Shown piece by piece: positions 7,027 to 16,214 of a stretch of 59,724 nucleotides of DNA; within the stretch, counting starts at the first letter, position 1, and each line of letters begins with the position of its first letter. The notes under the pieces are model-generated. The model had not been told where the DNA came from and did no database searches. It saw only the letters and a program-made list of their open reading frames with translations. Source of the DNA: Pseudoflavonifractor phocaeensis. GTDB taxonomy: Bacteria > Bacillota > Clostridia > Oscillospirales > Oscillospiraceae. Location: positions 1-59,724 of the forward strand of contig NZ_JACLZC010000011.1 of assembly GCF_016901735.1 (NCBI RefSeq), in the 5' to 3' direction. A program made the translations under genes and the position numbers.

Positions 7027-8319
7027 TTAACCGGCCACCACGCAGCCGCCCACGCTGCGGATGGAGAGCACATGGCAGCGGCCCTGACCCAGGACGCGCT
7101 CCGTCTCGGCCTTGAAGCCGTCCAGCAGATCCAGGGGCACGAAGGCCTGGATGGTGCCGGCGAAGCCGCCGCCGTGGACCCGGCAGCCGCCGCGGCCCTT
7201 GAGGGCGGCCTGCGCCACGGCCAGGGCCACTGAGACGGCCTGCTCTTTGGTAGCGCCGGCGGGGCAGACGTTCTGGAGCATGGTCCAGGAGGAGATGCCG
7301 GAGGCCTTGGCCAAGTTCAGGAAGGCGTCAAAGTCGCCGGCGGCCAGGGCGTCGGCCTCCTCCACGGCGCAGCGGTCGTCGCTGTAATAGTGGATGGCCC
7401 GGAGGATGGCCCGGTCGCCGGTGGCCACACGGGCGGAGGGCAGCATTTTCCAGAACGTCTCCTCGGGGACGTTGCGCAGCACGTCGCCGCCGCAGAAGGA
7501 GGCCACCGCCTTCATCTCGGCGGGGATGGCGGCATACTCGTCGGTGAGGTCGGCGTGGTCGGCGCCGGAGTCAATGATGCACAGGGCGTAGCCCTTGGAC
7601 TCCAGGTCCACGGGGATCTGACGGACCACGGGCTTGGCGGGATCGGCGAAGTCGATGGCCACCGCGCCGCCCACGGAGGAGGCCATCTGGTCCATCAGGC
7701 CGCAGGGCTTGCCGAAAAAGACGTTTTCGGCATACTGTCCGATCTGGGCGATGGCCACGGCATCCAGGGCGTCGCCGCAGGAGAAATGGTTGAGGATCAC
7801 GCCGATGAGGGTCTCATAGGCGGCGGAGGAGGAGAGGCCGGAGCCGGGGAGCACGTCGGAGACGATGTAGGCGTCAAAGCCAACGGGGGGATAGCCCAGC
7901 TGGCCGATGCGGGCGGCGATGCCCCGGACCAGCGCGCCGGTGGAGTTGATTTCCTCGGCCACAGGCTCCAGACGGTCCAGATCCACCTCCAGGACGGGCC
8001 AGCCCTCGGAGCAGATGCGGATCATGCGGGAGCCGTTGGGGGCGGCGCAGGAGAGCAGGTCCAGATTCACCGAAGCGGCCAGGACGTGGCCGTGCTGGTG
8101 GTCGGTATGGTTGCCGCCCAGTTCGGTACGGCCGGGCGCGGAGAAGAGAGCGGCCGGCGCGTCGTCCGCGGGATGGAAGGTGTCCTTGAATCCATCCAGC
8201 ACGTGACGGACCCGGTCACGGTCAGGGGCAGCGCCGGCAGGGGTGCAGGCCAGCGTGGACAGCTTTTCGTCCAGGGCGCCGTCTTCCAGAAGCTTGAAGA
8301 GTTGAAGGAAAGGAAACAT
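7027..8319 (-). CDS. galK: Galactokinase
   Basis: This 430-residue GHMP kinase phosphorylates galactose at C1. The signature APGRTELGGNHTDHQHG lies at about residues 61-77, and the ATP loop LPGSGLSSSAAYE follows in the middle of the protein. The frame is open 41 codons further upstream, but the ATG at 8319 has AGGAGG eight bases before it and gives the normal family N-terminus with an extended leading helix. It is the first gene of galKTM and is divergent from mglB, so the two probably share control. Confidence 0.93.
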   Translation of the reverse strand: MFPFLQLFKLLEDGALDEKLSTLACTPAGAAPDRDRVRHVLDGFKDTFHPADDAPAALFSAPGRTELGGNHTDHQHGHVLAASVNLDLLSCAAPNGSRMIRICSEGWPVLEVDLDRLEPVAEEINSTGALVRGIAARIGQLGYPPVGFDAYIVSDVLPGSGLSSSAAYETLIGVILNHFSCGDALDAVAIAQIGQYAENVFFGKPCGLMDQMASSVGGAVAIDFADPAKPVVRQIPVDLESKGYALCIIDSGADHADLTDEYAAIPAEMKAVASFCGGDVLRNVPEETFWKMLPSARVATGDRAILRAIHYYSDDRCAVEEADALAAGDFDAFLNLAKASGISSWTMLQNVCPAGATKEQAVSVALAVAQAALKGRGGCRVHGGGFAGTIQAFVPLDLLDGFKAETERVLGQGRCHVLSIRSVGGCVVAG

Positions 8320-8738
8320 AATAAACCTCCTGGACCGCTGCAGCAGAGCGGCGCCGTGCTCACGGCGCACGGCGGGCCGAATTTGGAACAGGCGTGGAAT
8401 GCTTTCTACCATCATGATAGCCCCCCCGGCCACCGGATTCAACTAAAATTTACTAAAAATCGAAAAACCAGCATCCTTCCCAAAAACGGAAAGCGATTTT
8501 GCACGAATCTGCCTAAATCTTATTTATAAGGTGTGATTGTGAAAAGAATACAAAAAAGCATCCATTAAAATACACATATTATACAAAGAGCAAAGGATTT
8601 TGCTAGAAGAGAGAAGATTTTTCTATCGTTTTTTCCAGAGGCACCCGTTAAAATAAAGCCATGCGGGAACAATGCGGCGCGGTCATACCGGGCAAAGCAT
8701 TCCCAAAAGCCACGCAAAACAAAAAATTAGGAGGAACT
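8320..8738. promoter_or_regulatory. galK-mglB divergent control region
   Basis: This 419-base AT-rich spacer separates the galactose catabolic and transport operons. It carries two direct copies of GCAYCCRTTAAAATA (8558-8572 and 8641-8655, 13 of 15 bases identical) on the mglB side, with starts 83 bp apart, about eight helical turns. The second copy contains a possible -10 (TAAAAT, 8649-8654) without a good -35, as expected for an activator-dependent promoter. I infer these are sites for the AraC-type regulator encoded at 12766-14364. Confidence 0.45.
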
Positions 8739-9890
8739 ATGATGAAGAAGAAACTGCTTGCGCTCCTTCTCGCCCTTGGTATGGTCGCCTCTCTGGCCGC
8801 CTGCTCCAATGGTGAGACCACCACTTCCACCGCCCCCTCTACCGCTCCCAGCACTGAGAGCACCGCTCCCGAGGGCGGCGACACCGAGGCCGGCGACCTG
8901 TCCTCCCTGGACATCGGCGTGTTCTACTATCAGTACTCCGATGCGTACATCACCAGCGTCCGCACCCAGATGGACAGCCTGCTGGACAGCCTGGGCGTGA
9001 AGTACACCGACTATGACGGCCAGAACAACCAGTCCGTCCAGACCGACTCCATCAACACCGCTATCGTCAACGGCTGCAACTTCCTGATCGTCAACATCGT
9101 GGAGACCTCTTCTCCCGAGGCTGCCCAGGCCGCCGTTGATGCCGCCAAGAACGCCGGCATCCCCATCCTGTTCTTCAACCGCGAGGTCTCCGACGACGTG
9201 GTCAACAGCTATGAGAAGTGCGCCTTCGTCGGCACCGACGCCGCCGAGGCCGGCCACCTGCAGGGCCAGATGATCGCTGAGTACCTCATCGAGAACTTCG
9301 ACGCGGTCGATCTGAACGGCGACGGCGAGATCTCCTACGTCATGTTCAAGGGCCAGGAGGGCAACGCCGAGGCCGAGATGCGTACCCAGTACTCCGTCGA
9401 GGATGCCAACACCCTGCTGGCCGAGGCCGGCAAGGGCCAGCTGGTGTTCTACAACCCCTCCAACACCTCCGGTTACCTGGTTGACCAGACCGGCGCTTGG
9501 TCTGCTCAGGCCGCTACCGACTACATGAACACCATCCTGGGCGAGTACTCCGAGGCCAACGGCAACATGGTCGAGATGGTCATCGCCAACAACGACGGCA
9601 TGGCCGAGGGCGCTATCTCCGCTCTGCAGACCGCCGGCTACAACACCGAGGGCGGCAAGGTCATCCCCGTGTTCGGCGTGGACGCCATGGACTCCGCTAA
9701 GGAGAAGATCAACGCTGGTATCATGACCGGCACCATCGCTCAGGACGCCGCCGGTATGGCCAACTCCCTGGTGACCCTGATGCAGAACTTCGCCAATGAC
9801 GGCGACCTGATGAGCAACACCGGCGACATGATCGTGGACGAAGGCGTCGCCAAGGTCCGCGTGCCTTACGCCATCTACACCGGCGAATAA
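8739..9890 (+). CDS. mglB: Galactose/glucose-type sugar ABC transporter, substrate-binding lipoprotein
   Basis: This 383-residue lipoprotein captures sugar outside the membrane for MglAC. The lipobox LAAC follows a short Lys/Leu signal peptide, then a Ser/Thr/Pro/Glu linker up to about residue 50. The mature part aligns with E. coli galactose-binding protein, including the calcium loop DLNGDGEIS and ANNDGMAEGA. Several classical sugar contacts differ: Phe16 is Tyr, His152 is Asn, Asp154 is Glu and Asn256 is Gln (E. coli numbering, aligned by eye). The preferred sugar may therefore not be galactose. The start at 8739 has GGAGG upstream; the frame is open earlier. Confidence 0.85.
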   Translation: MMKKKLLALLLALGMVASLAACSNGETTTSTAPSTAPSTESTAPEGGDTEAGDLSSLDIGVFYYQYSDAYITSVRTQMDSLLDSLGVKYTDYDGQNNQSVQTDSINTAIVNGCNFLIVNIVETSSPEAAQAAVDAAKNAGIPILFFNREVSDDVVNSYEKCAFVGTDAAEAGHLQGQMIAEYLIENFDAVDLNGDGEISYVMFKGQEGNAEAEMRTQYSVEDANTLLAEAGKGQLVFYNPSNTSGYLVDQTGAWSAQAATDYMNTILGEYSEANGNMVEMVIANNDGMAEGAISALQTAGYNTEGGKVIPVFGVDAMDSAKEKINAGIMTGTIAQDAAGMANSLVTLMQNFANDGDLMSNTGDMIVDEGVAKVRVPYAIYTGE

Positions 9891-9937
9891 TCCATTCGCT
9901 TCGGCTGCGGAAAAATCAATACTTAAAAGACCGGGTA

Positions 9938-10034
9938 AGCGGGGCTGTCAGCATCCTGGCAGCCCCGCTCCCAAATGTAAAGCCCCGGCGTCAGCCCGCT
10001 GCTCCCAGGCGGGGGCGGCCTGACGCAGCGGCTT
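9938..10034 (+). terminator. mglB-mglA intercistronic hairpins
   Basis: A perfect 10-bp stem (9938-9947 with 9960-9969) is followed by a second imperfect GC-rich hairpin (about 9980-10034). Neither has a T tract. Such structures after binding-protein genes usually protect the upstream mRNA and let the binding protein be made in excess over the ATPase and permease. Confidence 0.55.
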
Positions 10035-10064
10035 TGCGCGGCAACAAAAGAGAGGAGGAAGCAT

Positions 10065-11564
10065 ATGGATCAGCCGGTACTGTTGGAAATGAAGAACATT
10101 ACCAAAGAATTTCCTGGTGTCAAGGCTCTGGACGGCGTTTCTCTGAAGGTTCGCCCAGGTACGGTCCACGCCCTGATGGGTGAGAACGGCGCGGGTAAAT
10201 CGACTCTGATGAAGTGTCTGTTCGGCATCTATCAGAAGGACGGCGGTCAGATTTTCCTGGAGGGCAAGGAGATCAACTTCAAGAGCTCCAAGGAGGCGCT
10301 GGAGAACGGCGTGGCCATGGTGCATCAGGAGCTGAACCAGGCCTTGACCCGGACCGTCAAGGACAACCTCTGGCTGGGACGCTACCCCAAAGTGGGCGGC
10401 ATCATGGTCAGTGAGAGCATCATGGCCCGTGAGACCAAGAAGCTCTTCGAGCAGCTTAACGTGGAGGTAAACCCCAGCGCCGTTATGTCCACTCTGCCCG
10501 TCTCCAAGCGGCAGATGGTGGAGATCGCCAAGGCGGTTTCCTACAATTCCAAGATCATCGTGTTCGACGAGCCCACCTCGTCTCTGACCGAGGCCGAGGT
10601 GGAACACCTCTTCCGCATCATCGATATGCTCAAGAGCAAGGGCTGCGGCATCATTTACATCTCCCATAAGATGGATGAGATCCTGCGCATCAGCGACGAT
10701 CTCACCGTCATGCGCGATGGTACCTGGGTGGCCACTCGGCCGGCCAAGGAAATGACCATGAACGAGATCATCAAGCTGATGGTCGGCCGTGAGCTGACAA
10801 ACCGCTTCCCGCCCAAGACCAACAAGCCTGGTGAGGTCATTCTGGACGTGCAGCACATCACCGGTAAGTACACCCGCCTGAAGGACGGCACCTTCCAGCT
10901 CCGCAAGGGCGAGATTCTGGGCTTTGCCGGTCTGGACGGCTCCGGTCGTACCGAGGTGCTGGAGAACTTGTTCGGCGTCATGACCCGTGAGGGCGGCACC
11001 ATTACGCTCCATGGCCGTGAAATCAAGAACCGCAATCCTCGGGAGTCCATCAAGAATGGATTTGCCCTGCTGACCGAGGAACGCCGCGCCACCGGTATCT
11101 TCGGCATCCGGAGCATCCGTGAGAACACCGTTATCTCCAACCTGAAGGACTATCTGATGGGCGGCATCTGCCTGAGTGAAAAGAAGATGAAGGCCGACAC
11201 CGACTGGGCGATTCAGGCCATGCACATCAAGACTCCCACTCAGGAGACCGCCATCCGTTCCCTCTCCGGCGGCAACCAGCAAAAGGTCATCATCGGCCGC
11301 TGGCTTCTGACCAAGCCGGAGATCCTCCTGCTGGACGAGCCTACCCGCGGCATCGACGTGGGCGCCAAGTACGAGATCTACCAGCTCATCATTGATCTGG
11401 CCAACGAGGGCAAGGGAGTCATCGTCGTCTCCTCCGAAATGCCCGAGCTGCTGGGCATCTGTGACCGCATCGTGGTCATGTCCGGCGGACAGGTGGCCGG
11501 TGAGGTGGACGCCAAGAATACCAGCCAGGAGGAGATCCTCACCCTGGCCGCCAAGTATGTATAA
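10065..11564 (+). CDS. mglA: Sugar ABC transporter ATP-binding protein
   Basis: This 499-residue protein has two fused nucleotide-binding domains, as in the monosaccharide (CUT2) family. The first domain has Walker [10 protein letters not shown] near residue 38 and Walker [12 protein letters not shown] near residue 160. The second has a degenerate P-loop (GLDGSGRTE, about residue 287), signature LSGGNQQKV and Walker [15 protein letters not shown]. The start has AGAGGAGG upstream. mglC follows after 15 bases. Confidence 0.93.
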   Translation: MDQPVLLEMKNITKEFPGVKALDGVSLKVRPGTVHALMGENGAGKSTLMKCLFGIYQKDGGQIFLEGKEINFKSSKEALENGVAMVHQELNQALTRTVKDNLWLGRYPKVGGIMVSESIMARETKKLFEQLNVEVNPSAVMSTLPVSKRQMVEIAKAVSYNSKIIVFDEPTSSLTEAEVEHLFRIIDMLKSKGCGIIYISHKMDEILRISDDLTVMRDGTWVATRPAKEMTMNEIIKLMVGRELTNRFPPKTNKPGEVILDVQHITGKYTRLKDGTFQLRKGEILGFAGLDGSGRTEVLENLFGVMTREGGTITLHGREIKNRNPRESIKNGFALLTEERRATGIFGIRSIRENTVISNLKDYLMGGICLSEKKMKADTDWAIQAMHIKTPTQETAIRSLSGGNQQKVIIGRWLLTKPEILLLDEPTRGIDVGAKYEIYQLIIDLANEGKGVIVVSSEMPELLGICDRIVVMSGGQVAGEVDAKNTSQEEILTLAAKYV

Positions 11565-11579
11565 GAGGAGGAACGCGAA

Positions 11580-12650
11580 ATGAGTAAAGAATCCAAGGAG
11601 CTCCAGGCCAAGGCGCAGTCTCAGTGGGACGCCAAGAAAGTAGGCAACCTGCTGCTGGATAACGCTCTGTACATCCTGATGATCATTTTTGTGATCTATA
11701 TCGCCGTTGTCAACGAGAACTTCCTGAAGGTACCTTCCCTGGTCAATATCCTGTCCAACACCGCCGCTTATCTGCCCGCCGCTCTGGGTATCGCCGGCTG
11801 TATCGTGCTGACCGGTACCGACCTGTCCGCCGGCCGTAACGTCGGTCTGACCGCCTGCGTCTCCGCCTCTCTGCTGCAGGCTGCCACCACCGCCAACAAG
11901 ATGTGGCCCGACCTGGACACCCTGCCTGTCGCGCTGGTTATCATCATCGCTATGGTGCTGGGCGCCGTCATCGGCGCGTTCAACGGCTTCTGGGTTGCCA
12001 AGTTCAAGCTGCATCCCTTCATCGTGACCCTGGGCACTCAGCTCATCCTGTACACCTGCCTGCTGCTCTACGTCAAGATGGGCAACAACAACGGTATGGC
12101 CATCTCCGGTATGGCTGACAGCTACAACAACTTCGTCAAGGGCGCCATCGTCAGCGTGCCCAACGGCAGCGGCGGCGCTACTCCCATTCCCAACTATGTG
12201 TGGTATGCCATCCTGCTGACCGCCCTCATGTGGTTCATCTGGAACAAGACCACCTTCGGCAAGAACATGTTCGCCCTGGGCTCCAACGAGGAAGCCGCCC
12301 GCGTGTCCGGCGTCAACGTGTTCATGACCACCGTTATGGTCTTTGCTCTGGCCGGCGCGATGTACGGCTGGACCGGCTTTATCGAGGGCGCTCGTATCGG
12401 CTCCAACACCGCCAACACCGGTTATAACTACGAGCTGGACGCCATCGCGGCCTGCGTCATCGGCGGCGTCTCCTTCGTCGGCGGCATTGGTAAGATCCGC
12501 GGCATCGTGATCGGCGTGCTGCTGCTCCGCCTGATCTTCGTCGGTCTGACCATGCTGGGCGTCAACCAGGACCTGCAGTATCTCATCAAGGGCGCCATCA
12601 TCCTCTTCGCCTGCGCGCTCGATATGCGTAAGTATCTGGTTAAGAAGTAA
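11580..12650 (+). CDS. mglC: Sugar ABC transporter permease
   Basis: This 356-residue membrane protein is the permease of the CUT2-type importer. After a hydrophilic N-terminal tail of about 20 residues there are roughly ten hydrophobic segments. Family blocks include AGRNVGLTACVSAS, ALGSNEEAARVSGVNV and the C-terminal GGVSFVGGIGKIRGIVIGVLLL. The gene is 15 bases after mglA and ends at a strong terminator, so mglBAC is a complete transporter operon. Confidence 0.92.
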   Translation: MSKESKELQAKAQSQWDAKKVGNLLLDNALYILMIIFVIYIAVVNENFLKVPSLVNILSNTAAYLPAALGIAGCIVLTGTDLSAGRNVGLTACVSASLLQAATTANKMWPDLDTLPVALVIIIAMVLGAVIGAFNGFWVAKFKLHPFIVTLGTQLILYTCLLLYVKMGNNNGMAISGMADSYNNFVKGAIVSVPNGSGGATPIPNYVWYAILLTALMWFIWNKTTFGKNMFALGSNEEAARVSGVNVFMTTVMVFALAGAMYGWTGFIEGARIGSNTANTGYNYELDAIAACVIGGVSFVGGIGKIRGIVIGVLLLRLIFVGLTMLGVNQDLQYLIKGAIILFACALDMRKYLVKK

Positions 12651-12673
12651 GAGTTCGTTTTGGGCCCGTATGG

Positions 12674-12709
12674 GGGGCGCGTTCCCGAAGGAGCGCGCCC
12701 CTTTTTTTT
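12674..12709 (+). terminator. Terminator of mglBAC
   Basis: GGGGCGCGTTCC and GGAGCGCGCCCC form a 12-bp stem (ending about 12701) followed by eight T. Confidence 0.9.
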
Positions 12710-12765
12710 CGACCTGCGCTGTGCTATACTAATACACCGATATGAGAGAAGAGGGAGGGGAGAAC

Positions 12766-14364
12766 GTGGGACTTTACCGAGTGCTGCTGGTGGACGACGA
12801 GGAGGACATCCGCGTGGGCATCAGCCGCAAGATTGACTGGGCCGGTCTGGGGTTCAGTCTGGTGGGGGAGGCGGAAAACGGTGCCGAGGCGTTGGAAATA
12901 GCCGAGCAGCTCCGGCCGGATGTGGTGCTGACCGACATCAAAATGCCTTTTATGGACGGCCTGGAGCTGTGCCGCCGTCTGACCCAGCAGCTGCCGGCGG
13001 CCAAGATGGTGGTGTTTTCCGGCTTTGATGAATTTGAATATGCCCGCCAGGCCGTGGGACTGAACGTATCGGAGTACATTCTAAAGCCCATCGGAGCGGC
13101 GGAGCTGACGGCGGTGTTGGAAAAGCTGCGCCGTGAGATTCAGGCGGAGCGGGCGGAGCGGAAGGACGTGGAGATCCTGCGCCGCCTCTACGAGGAGAGC
13201 CTGCCGGTGCTGCGGGAGCTCTTTTATACCCGGCTGCTGGACGGACAGATCCGGGGCCGGCAGGTGGTGGAGCGTGCCGCGCGATATGAGATCGACTTGA
13301 GCGGGAAGAGCTGGATCGCCGCCATCGTCCATGTGGACGGTCCGGTGGCGGAGCTGTCCGGCTCCCGGGACGAGCTAATTTTGCTGTCGGTGCAGAGCTT
13401 TTTCAACGATCACTTTTCACTAGAGAATTGCACAGTACGTCAGGTCCTCTACCGGGACAATCTGGCGCTGATTTTCAGCTTTCAGGGGGAGGCGCCGGTC
13501 TATGCCCTGCTGGAGGAGTTGGGCCGGGTGTGCGATCTGGCCAAGAGCTACCTGGGGCTGAATTTGACGGCCGGGGTAGGGAGCAGCTGCGAAAAGGCGG
13601 AGGATCTGTACCAGTCGGCGGAAGGAGCCCGGAGCGCGCTGGACTATCGGGTGCTGGTGGATAGCCGGGTAATTTACATTGGCGATCTGGAGCCGGGCCG
13701 GTCTGCCACGCTGACCTTTGACGAGGAGAGCGAGCGGGCGCTGAGCGCGGCGGTAAAGCTGGGCAGCGAGGAGGATGTGCTCCGGGTGGTGGACGGTCTC
13801 ATGGCCCAGGTGCGGGCGGCGGGTCTGGATCTGCCCCAGTGCCACTACTTTTTCCTGGAGCTGGTCACCTGCTTTTTGAAGCTGGCCCGGGCGGGGGGCG
13901 TGGAGGCGGAGGAGGTCTTTGGGGCCAACTTTGCCGGCGGCGTCCAGGTGACGGATTTCGCGTCCCTGGAGGAACTGAGCGCCTGGTGCCGGGAGCGGAG
14001 CCTGCGGCTGCGGGAGCTTCTGGGCCGCCGCCGGACGGCGTCGGCCGGCCGGACGGTGGAAAAGGCCCGGGAATTCATTGCCGAACACTATGCGGACCCG
14101 GATCTGTCGGTGGAAATGCTCTGTGAGCATCTGCATCTCTCCCAGACGTACTTTTCCACCCTGTTCAAACGGGAGACGGGCATGGGTTTTACTGCCTATG
14201 TGACCCAGGTGCGGATGGACGCCGCGGCGGCGCTGCTGCGGGAGACCGACGAAAAGACCTACCTCATCGCGCAAAAAACGGGGTATTCCGACCCCAACTA
14301 CTTCAGCTATGTATTCAAACGCCAGTTTGGCCGTTCGCCCTCCAAGTTCCGGTCGGAGCAGTAA
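12766..14364 (+). CDS. AraC-type response regulator (YesN-like)
   Basis: This 532-residue DNA-binding response regulator has an N-terminal receiver domain (VLLVDDEED, phosphoacceptor Asp in VVLTDIKMPFMDG at about residue 57, Lys in YILKPIG). A middle coiled and globular region follows, and the C-terminus (about 435-530) holds two AraC helix-turn-helix units (LSVEMLCEHLHLSQTYFSTLFKRE and KTGYSDPNYFSYVFKRQFG). A GTG start at 12766 is preferred because GGGAGGGG lies five bases upstream; an ATG eight codons earlier lacks a site. It begins the five-gene sensory operon and probably activates mgl. Confidence 0.9.
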   Translation: MGLYRVLLVDDEEDIRVGISRKIDWAGLGFSLVGEAENGAEALEIAEQLRPDVVLTDIKMPFMDGLELCRRLTQQLPAAKMVVFSGFDEFEYARQAVGLNVSEYILKPIGAAELTAVLEKLRREIQAERAERKDVEILRRLYEESLPVLRELFYTRLLDGQIRGRQVVERAARYEIDLSGKSWIAAIVHVDGPVAELSGSRDELILLSVQSFFNDHFSLENCTVRQVLYRDNLALIFSFQGEAPVYALLEELGRVCDLAKSYLGLNLTAGVGSSCEKAEDLYQSAEGARSALDYRVLVDSRVIYIGDLEPGRSATLTFDEESERALSAAVKLGSEEDVLRVVDGLMAQVRAAGLDLPQCHYFFLELVTCFLKLARAGGVEAEEVFGANFAGGVQVTDFASLEELSAWCRERSLRLRELLGRRRTASAGRTVEKAREFIAEHYADPDLSVEMLCEHLHLSQTYFSTLFKRETGMGFTAYVTQVRMDAAAALLRETDEKTYLIAQKTGYSDPNYFSYVFKRQFGRSPSKFRSEQ

Positions 14365-14411
14365 GGGCACCGGGCAGCCGTCCGGGACCGGCGGGGAAAG
14401 GAGCGAGGCAA

Positions 14412-16214
14412 ATGAGTCAATGGAGCCATCGGCTCCGGGGCGTCAACCGAAAGATGGGCATTCAGATGATTATTTCCCTGTCGTTTACGGCGGTGGCTGT
14501 GGCGGGGATGTTTTTCATAGGAATGTCCCTCTTTCTGCGTTTTTCGGCGGCGGCCGGGGAACTGACAGCGGACAGCGGGCAGCGGGTGCTGGCACAAGTA
14601 AATTTGAATCTGGACAGCTATCTGCGCCGTATGATGCGCCTTTCGGATACGGTATACTACGGTCTCATCAAAAACACCGATTTGGAGGGAGAGGAGCTGA
14701 ATACCGGGCTGGATCTGCTGTATGAGGAGAATCTGGACCGGGTGGTCTCCATCGCGGTATTTGATACAAGCGGGGATCTGGTGGCCGGCGCGCCGCTGAA
14801 TACCTTAAAAGAGGGGTGCACCCCCGCTGCCCAGAGCTGGTTTACCGCCGCCCAGGAGCGGATCGAGAACTTTCACTTCTCGGTGCCCCATGTGCAGAAT
14901 CTCTTTGAGGCCCAGGAGGCGTCCTATCACTGGGTGGTGTCGCTGAGCCGGCAGGTGGAGCTGACAAAGGACGGCACCACCACCGACGGCGTACTGCTGG
15001 TGGACATGAGCTTTGACGGCATCGAGCAGATCTGCAAGGATGTGTCTCTGGCCAACGGGGGTTACGTCTATCTGATCGACAGCAGCGGTGAGATCATCTA
15101 TCATCCCAGGCAGCAGCTCATCTATGCCGGACTCAGCCAGGAAAATAACCGGGTGGCGGCCACTTACAGCGACGGCGCCATCAGCGAGGTGTTTCAGGAC
15201 GTCACCCGCCAGGTTACCGTCAAAACCGTGGGCTATACCGGCTGGAAGCTGGTGGCGGTTTCGCCCAACGGCTGGGAGACCAGCGGCAGTCAGCTCCTCT
15301 TTTTCGGCATTTCCCTGCTGCTCTTCTCGGCGTTTTTGCTGGCCTTTGTCAACAGCCGGCTCTCCGCCCACATTTCCGAGCCGGTGCGCGCCTTGGAACA
15401 GGCGGTGAAGCAGCTGGAGGCGGGCGCGGAGGAGGTCAGCTTTGACGTAGGCGGCAGCTATGAGGTCAAGCATCTGGGACACTCCATCGAGTCCATGGTG
15501 TCCACCATGCGCCATCTGATGGATGACATCATCCAGCAGGAGGACGCCAAGCGCCGCTCCGAGCTGGATGTCCTCCAATCCCAGATCAACCCTCATTTTC
15601 TCTACAACACGCTGGATTCGGTGATCTGGATGACGGAAAACGGCCGGACCGACGAGGCGGTGGTGATGGTATCGGCGCTGGCCCGGTTTTTCCGCATCTC
15701 GCTGAGCCGGGGGAGCAGCATCATCCCCCTCTCCGACGAGCTGGAGCACGCCCGCAACTATCTGACCATCCAGAATATGCGCTACAAGAACAAATTCACC
15801 AGTACCATCCGGCAGGAGCCGGGGACAGAGGGGCTTTACGTCCTCAAGCTGATCGTACAGCCTATTTTGGAAAACGCCATTTATTACGGCGTGGCCTCGG
15901 CGGACGGAGACGGTGAAATTGACGTCCACGCCTTCCGGAAGGGGAAGGATCTCTACATCGACGTACGGGACAACGGCCTCGGTATGCCTCAGGAGATGGT
16001 GGATCAGCTGCTGGACGAGCACCGGCCGGCGGTGACCACAAAGGGCTCCGGGATCGGACTGCGCAACGTCCACCGGCGCATCCAGCTGACCTTTGGGCTG
16101 GACTATGGCCTGGAGATCACCAGCGAGCTGGACGAGGGCACCACGGTGCGCATCCATCTGCCCGCACTGGACGAGGGAGCCGCGGCGCCCTATCGGGGAG
16201 AGGTGACGTCATGA
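14412..16214 (+). CDS. Membrane sensor histidine kinase (YesM/LytS-type)
   Basis: This 600-residue kinase is the partner of the preceding regulator. It has a membrane helix at about residues 20-42, an extracellular Cache-like sensor region to about residue 290, a second membrane helix (LLFFGISLLLFSAFLLAFV), a HAMP-like linker and a His_kinase domain with phosphoacceptor His about 395 in QINPHFLYNTLDS. The ATPase domain has N box QPILENAIYYG, DNGLGMP and GSGIGLRNVHRR. GGAAAGGAG precedes the ATG. Its stop overlaps the next gene by four bases, suggesting joint assembly with the binding proteins downstream. Confidence 0.92.
   Translation: MSQWSHRLRGVNRKMGIQMIISLSFTAVAVAGMFFIGMSLFLRFSAAAGELTADSGQRVLAQVNLNLDSYLRRMMRLSDTVYYGLIKNTDLEGEELNTGLDLLYEENLDRVVSIAVFDTSGDLVAGAPLNTLKEGCTPAAQSWFTAAQERIENFHFSVPHVQNLFEAQEASYHWVVSLSRQVELTKDGTTTDGVLLVDMSFDGIEQICKDVSLANGGYVYLIDSSGEIIYHPRQQLIYAGLSQENNRVAATYSDGAISEVFQDVTRQVTVKTVGYTGWKLVAVSPNGWETSGSQLLFFGISLLLFSAFLLAFVNSRLSAHISEPVRALEQAVKQLEAGAEEVSFDVGGSYEVKHLGHSIESMVSTMRHLMDDIIQQEDAKRRSELDVLQSQINPHFLYNTLDSVIWMTENGRTDEAVVMVSALARFFRISLSRGSSIIPLSDELEHARNYLTIQNMRYKNKFTSTIRQEPGTEGLYVLKLIVQPILENAIYYGVASADGDGEIDVHAFRKGKDLYIDVRDNGLGMPQEMVDQLLDEHRPAVTTKGSGIGLRNVHRRIQLTFGLDYGLEITSELDEGTTVRIHLPALDEGAAAPYRGEVTS

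Noticed and set aside
9948..12014. 688-codon minus-strand ORF opposite mglA-mglC
   Set aside because: It is a shadow frame produced by GC-rich third positions in the real genes: low-complexity His/Gly/Leu composition, no domain, no ribosome site.
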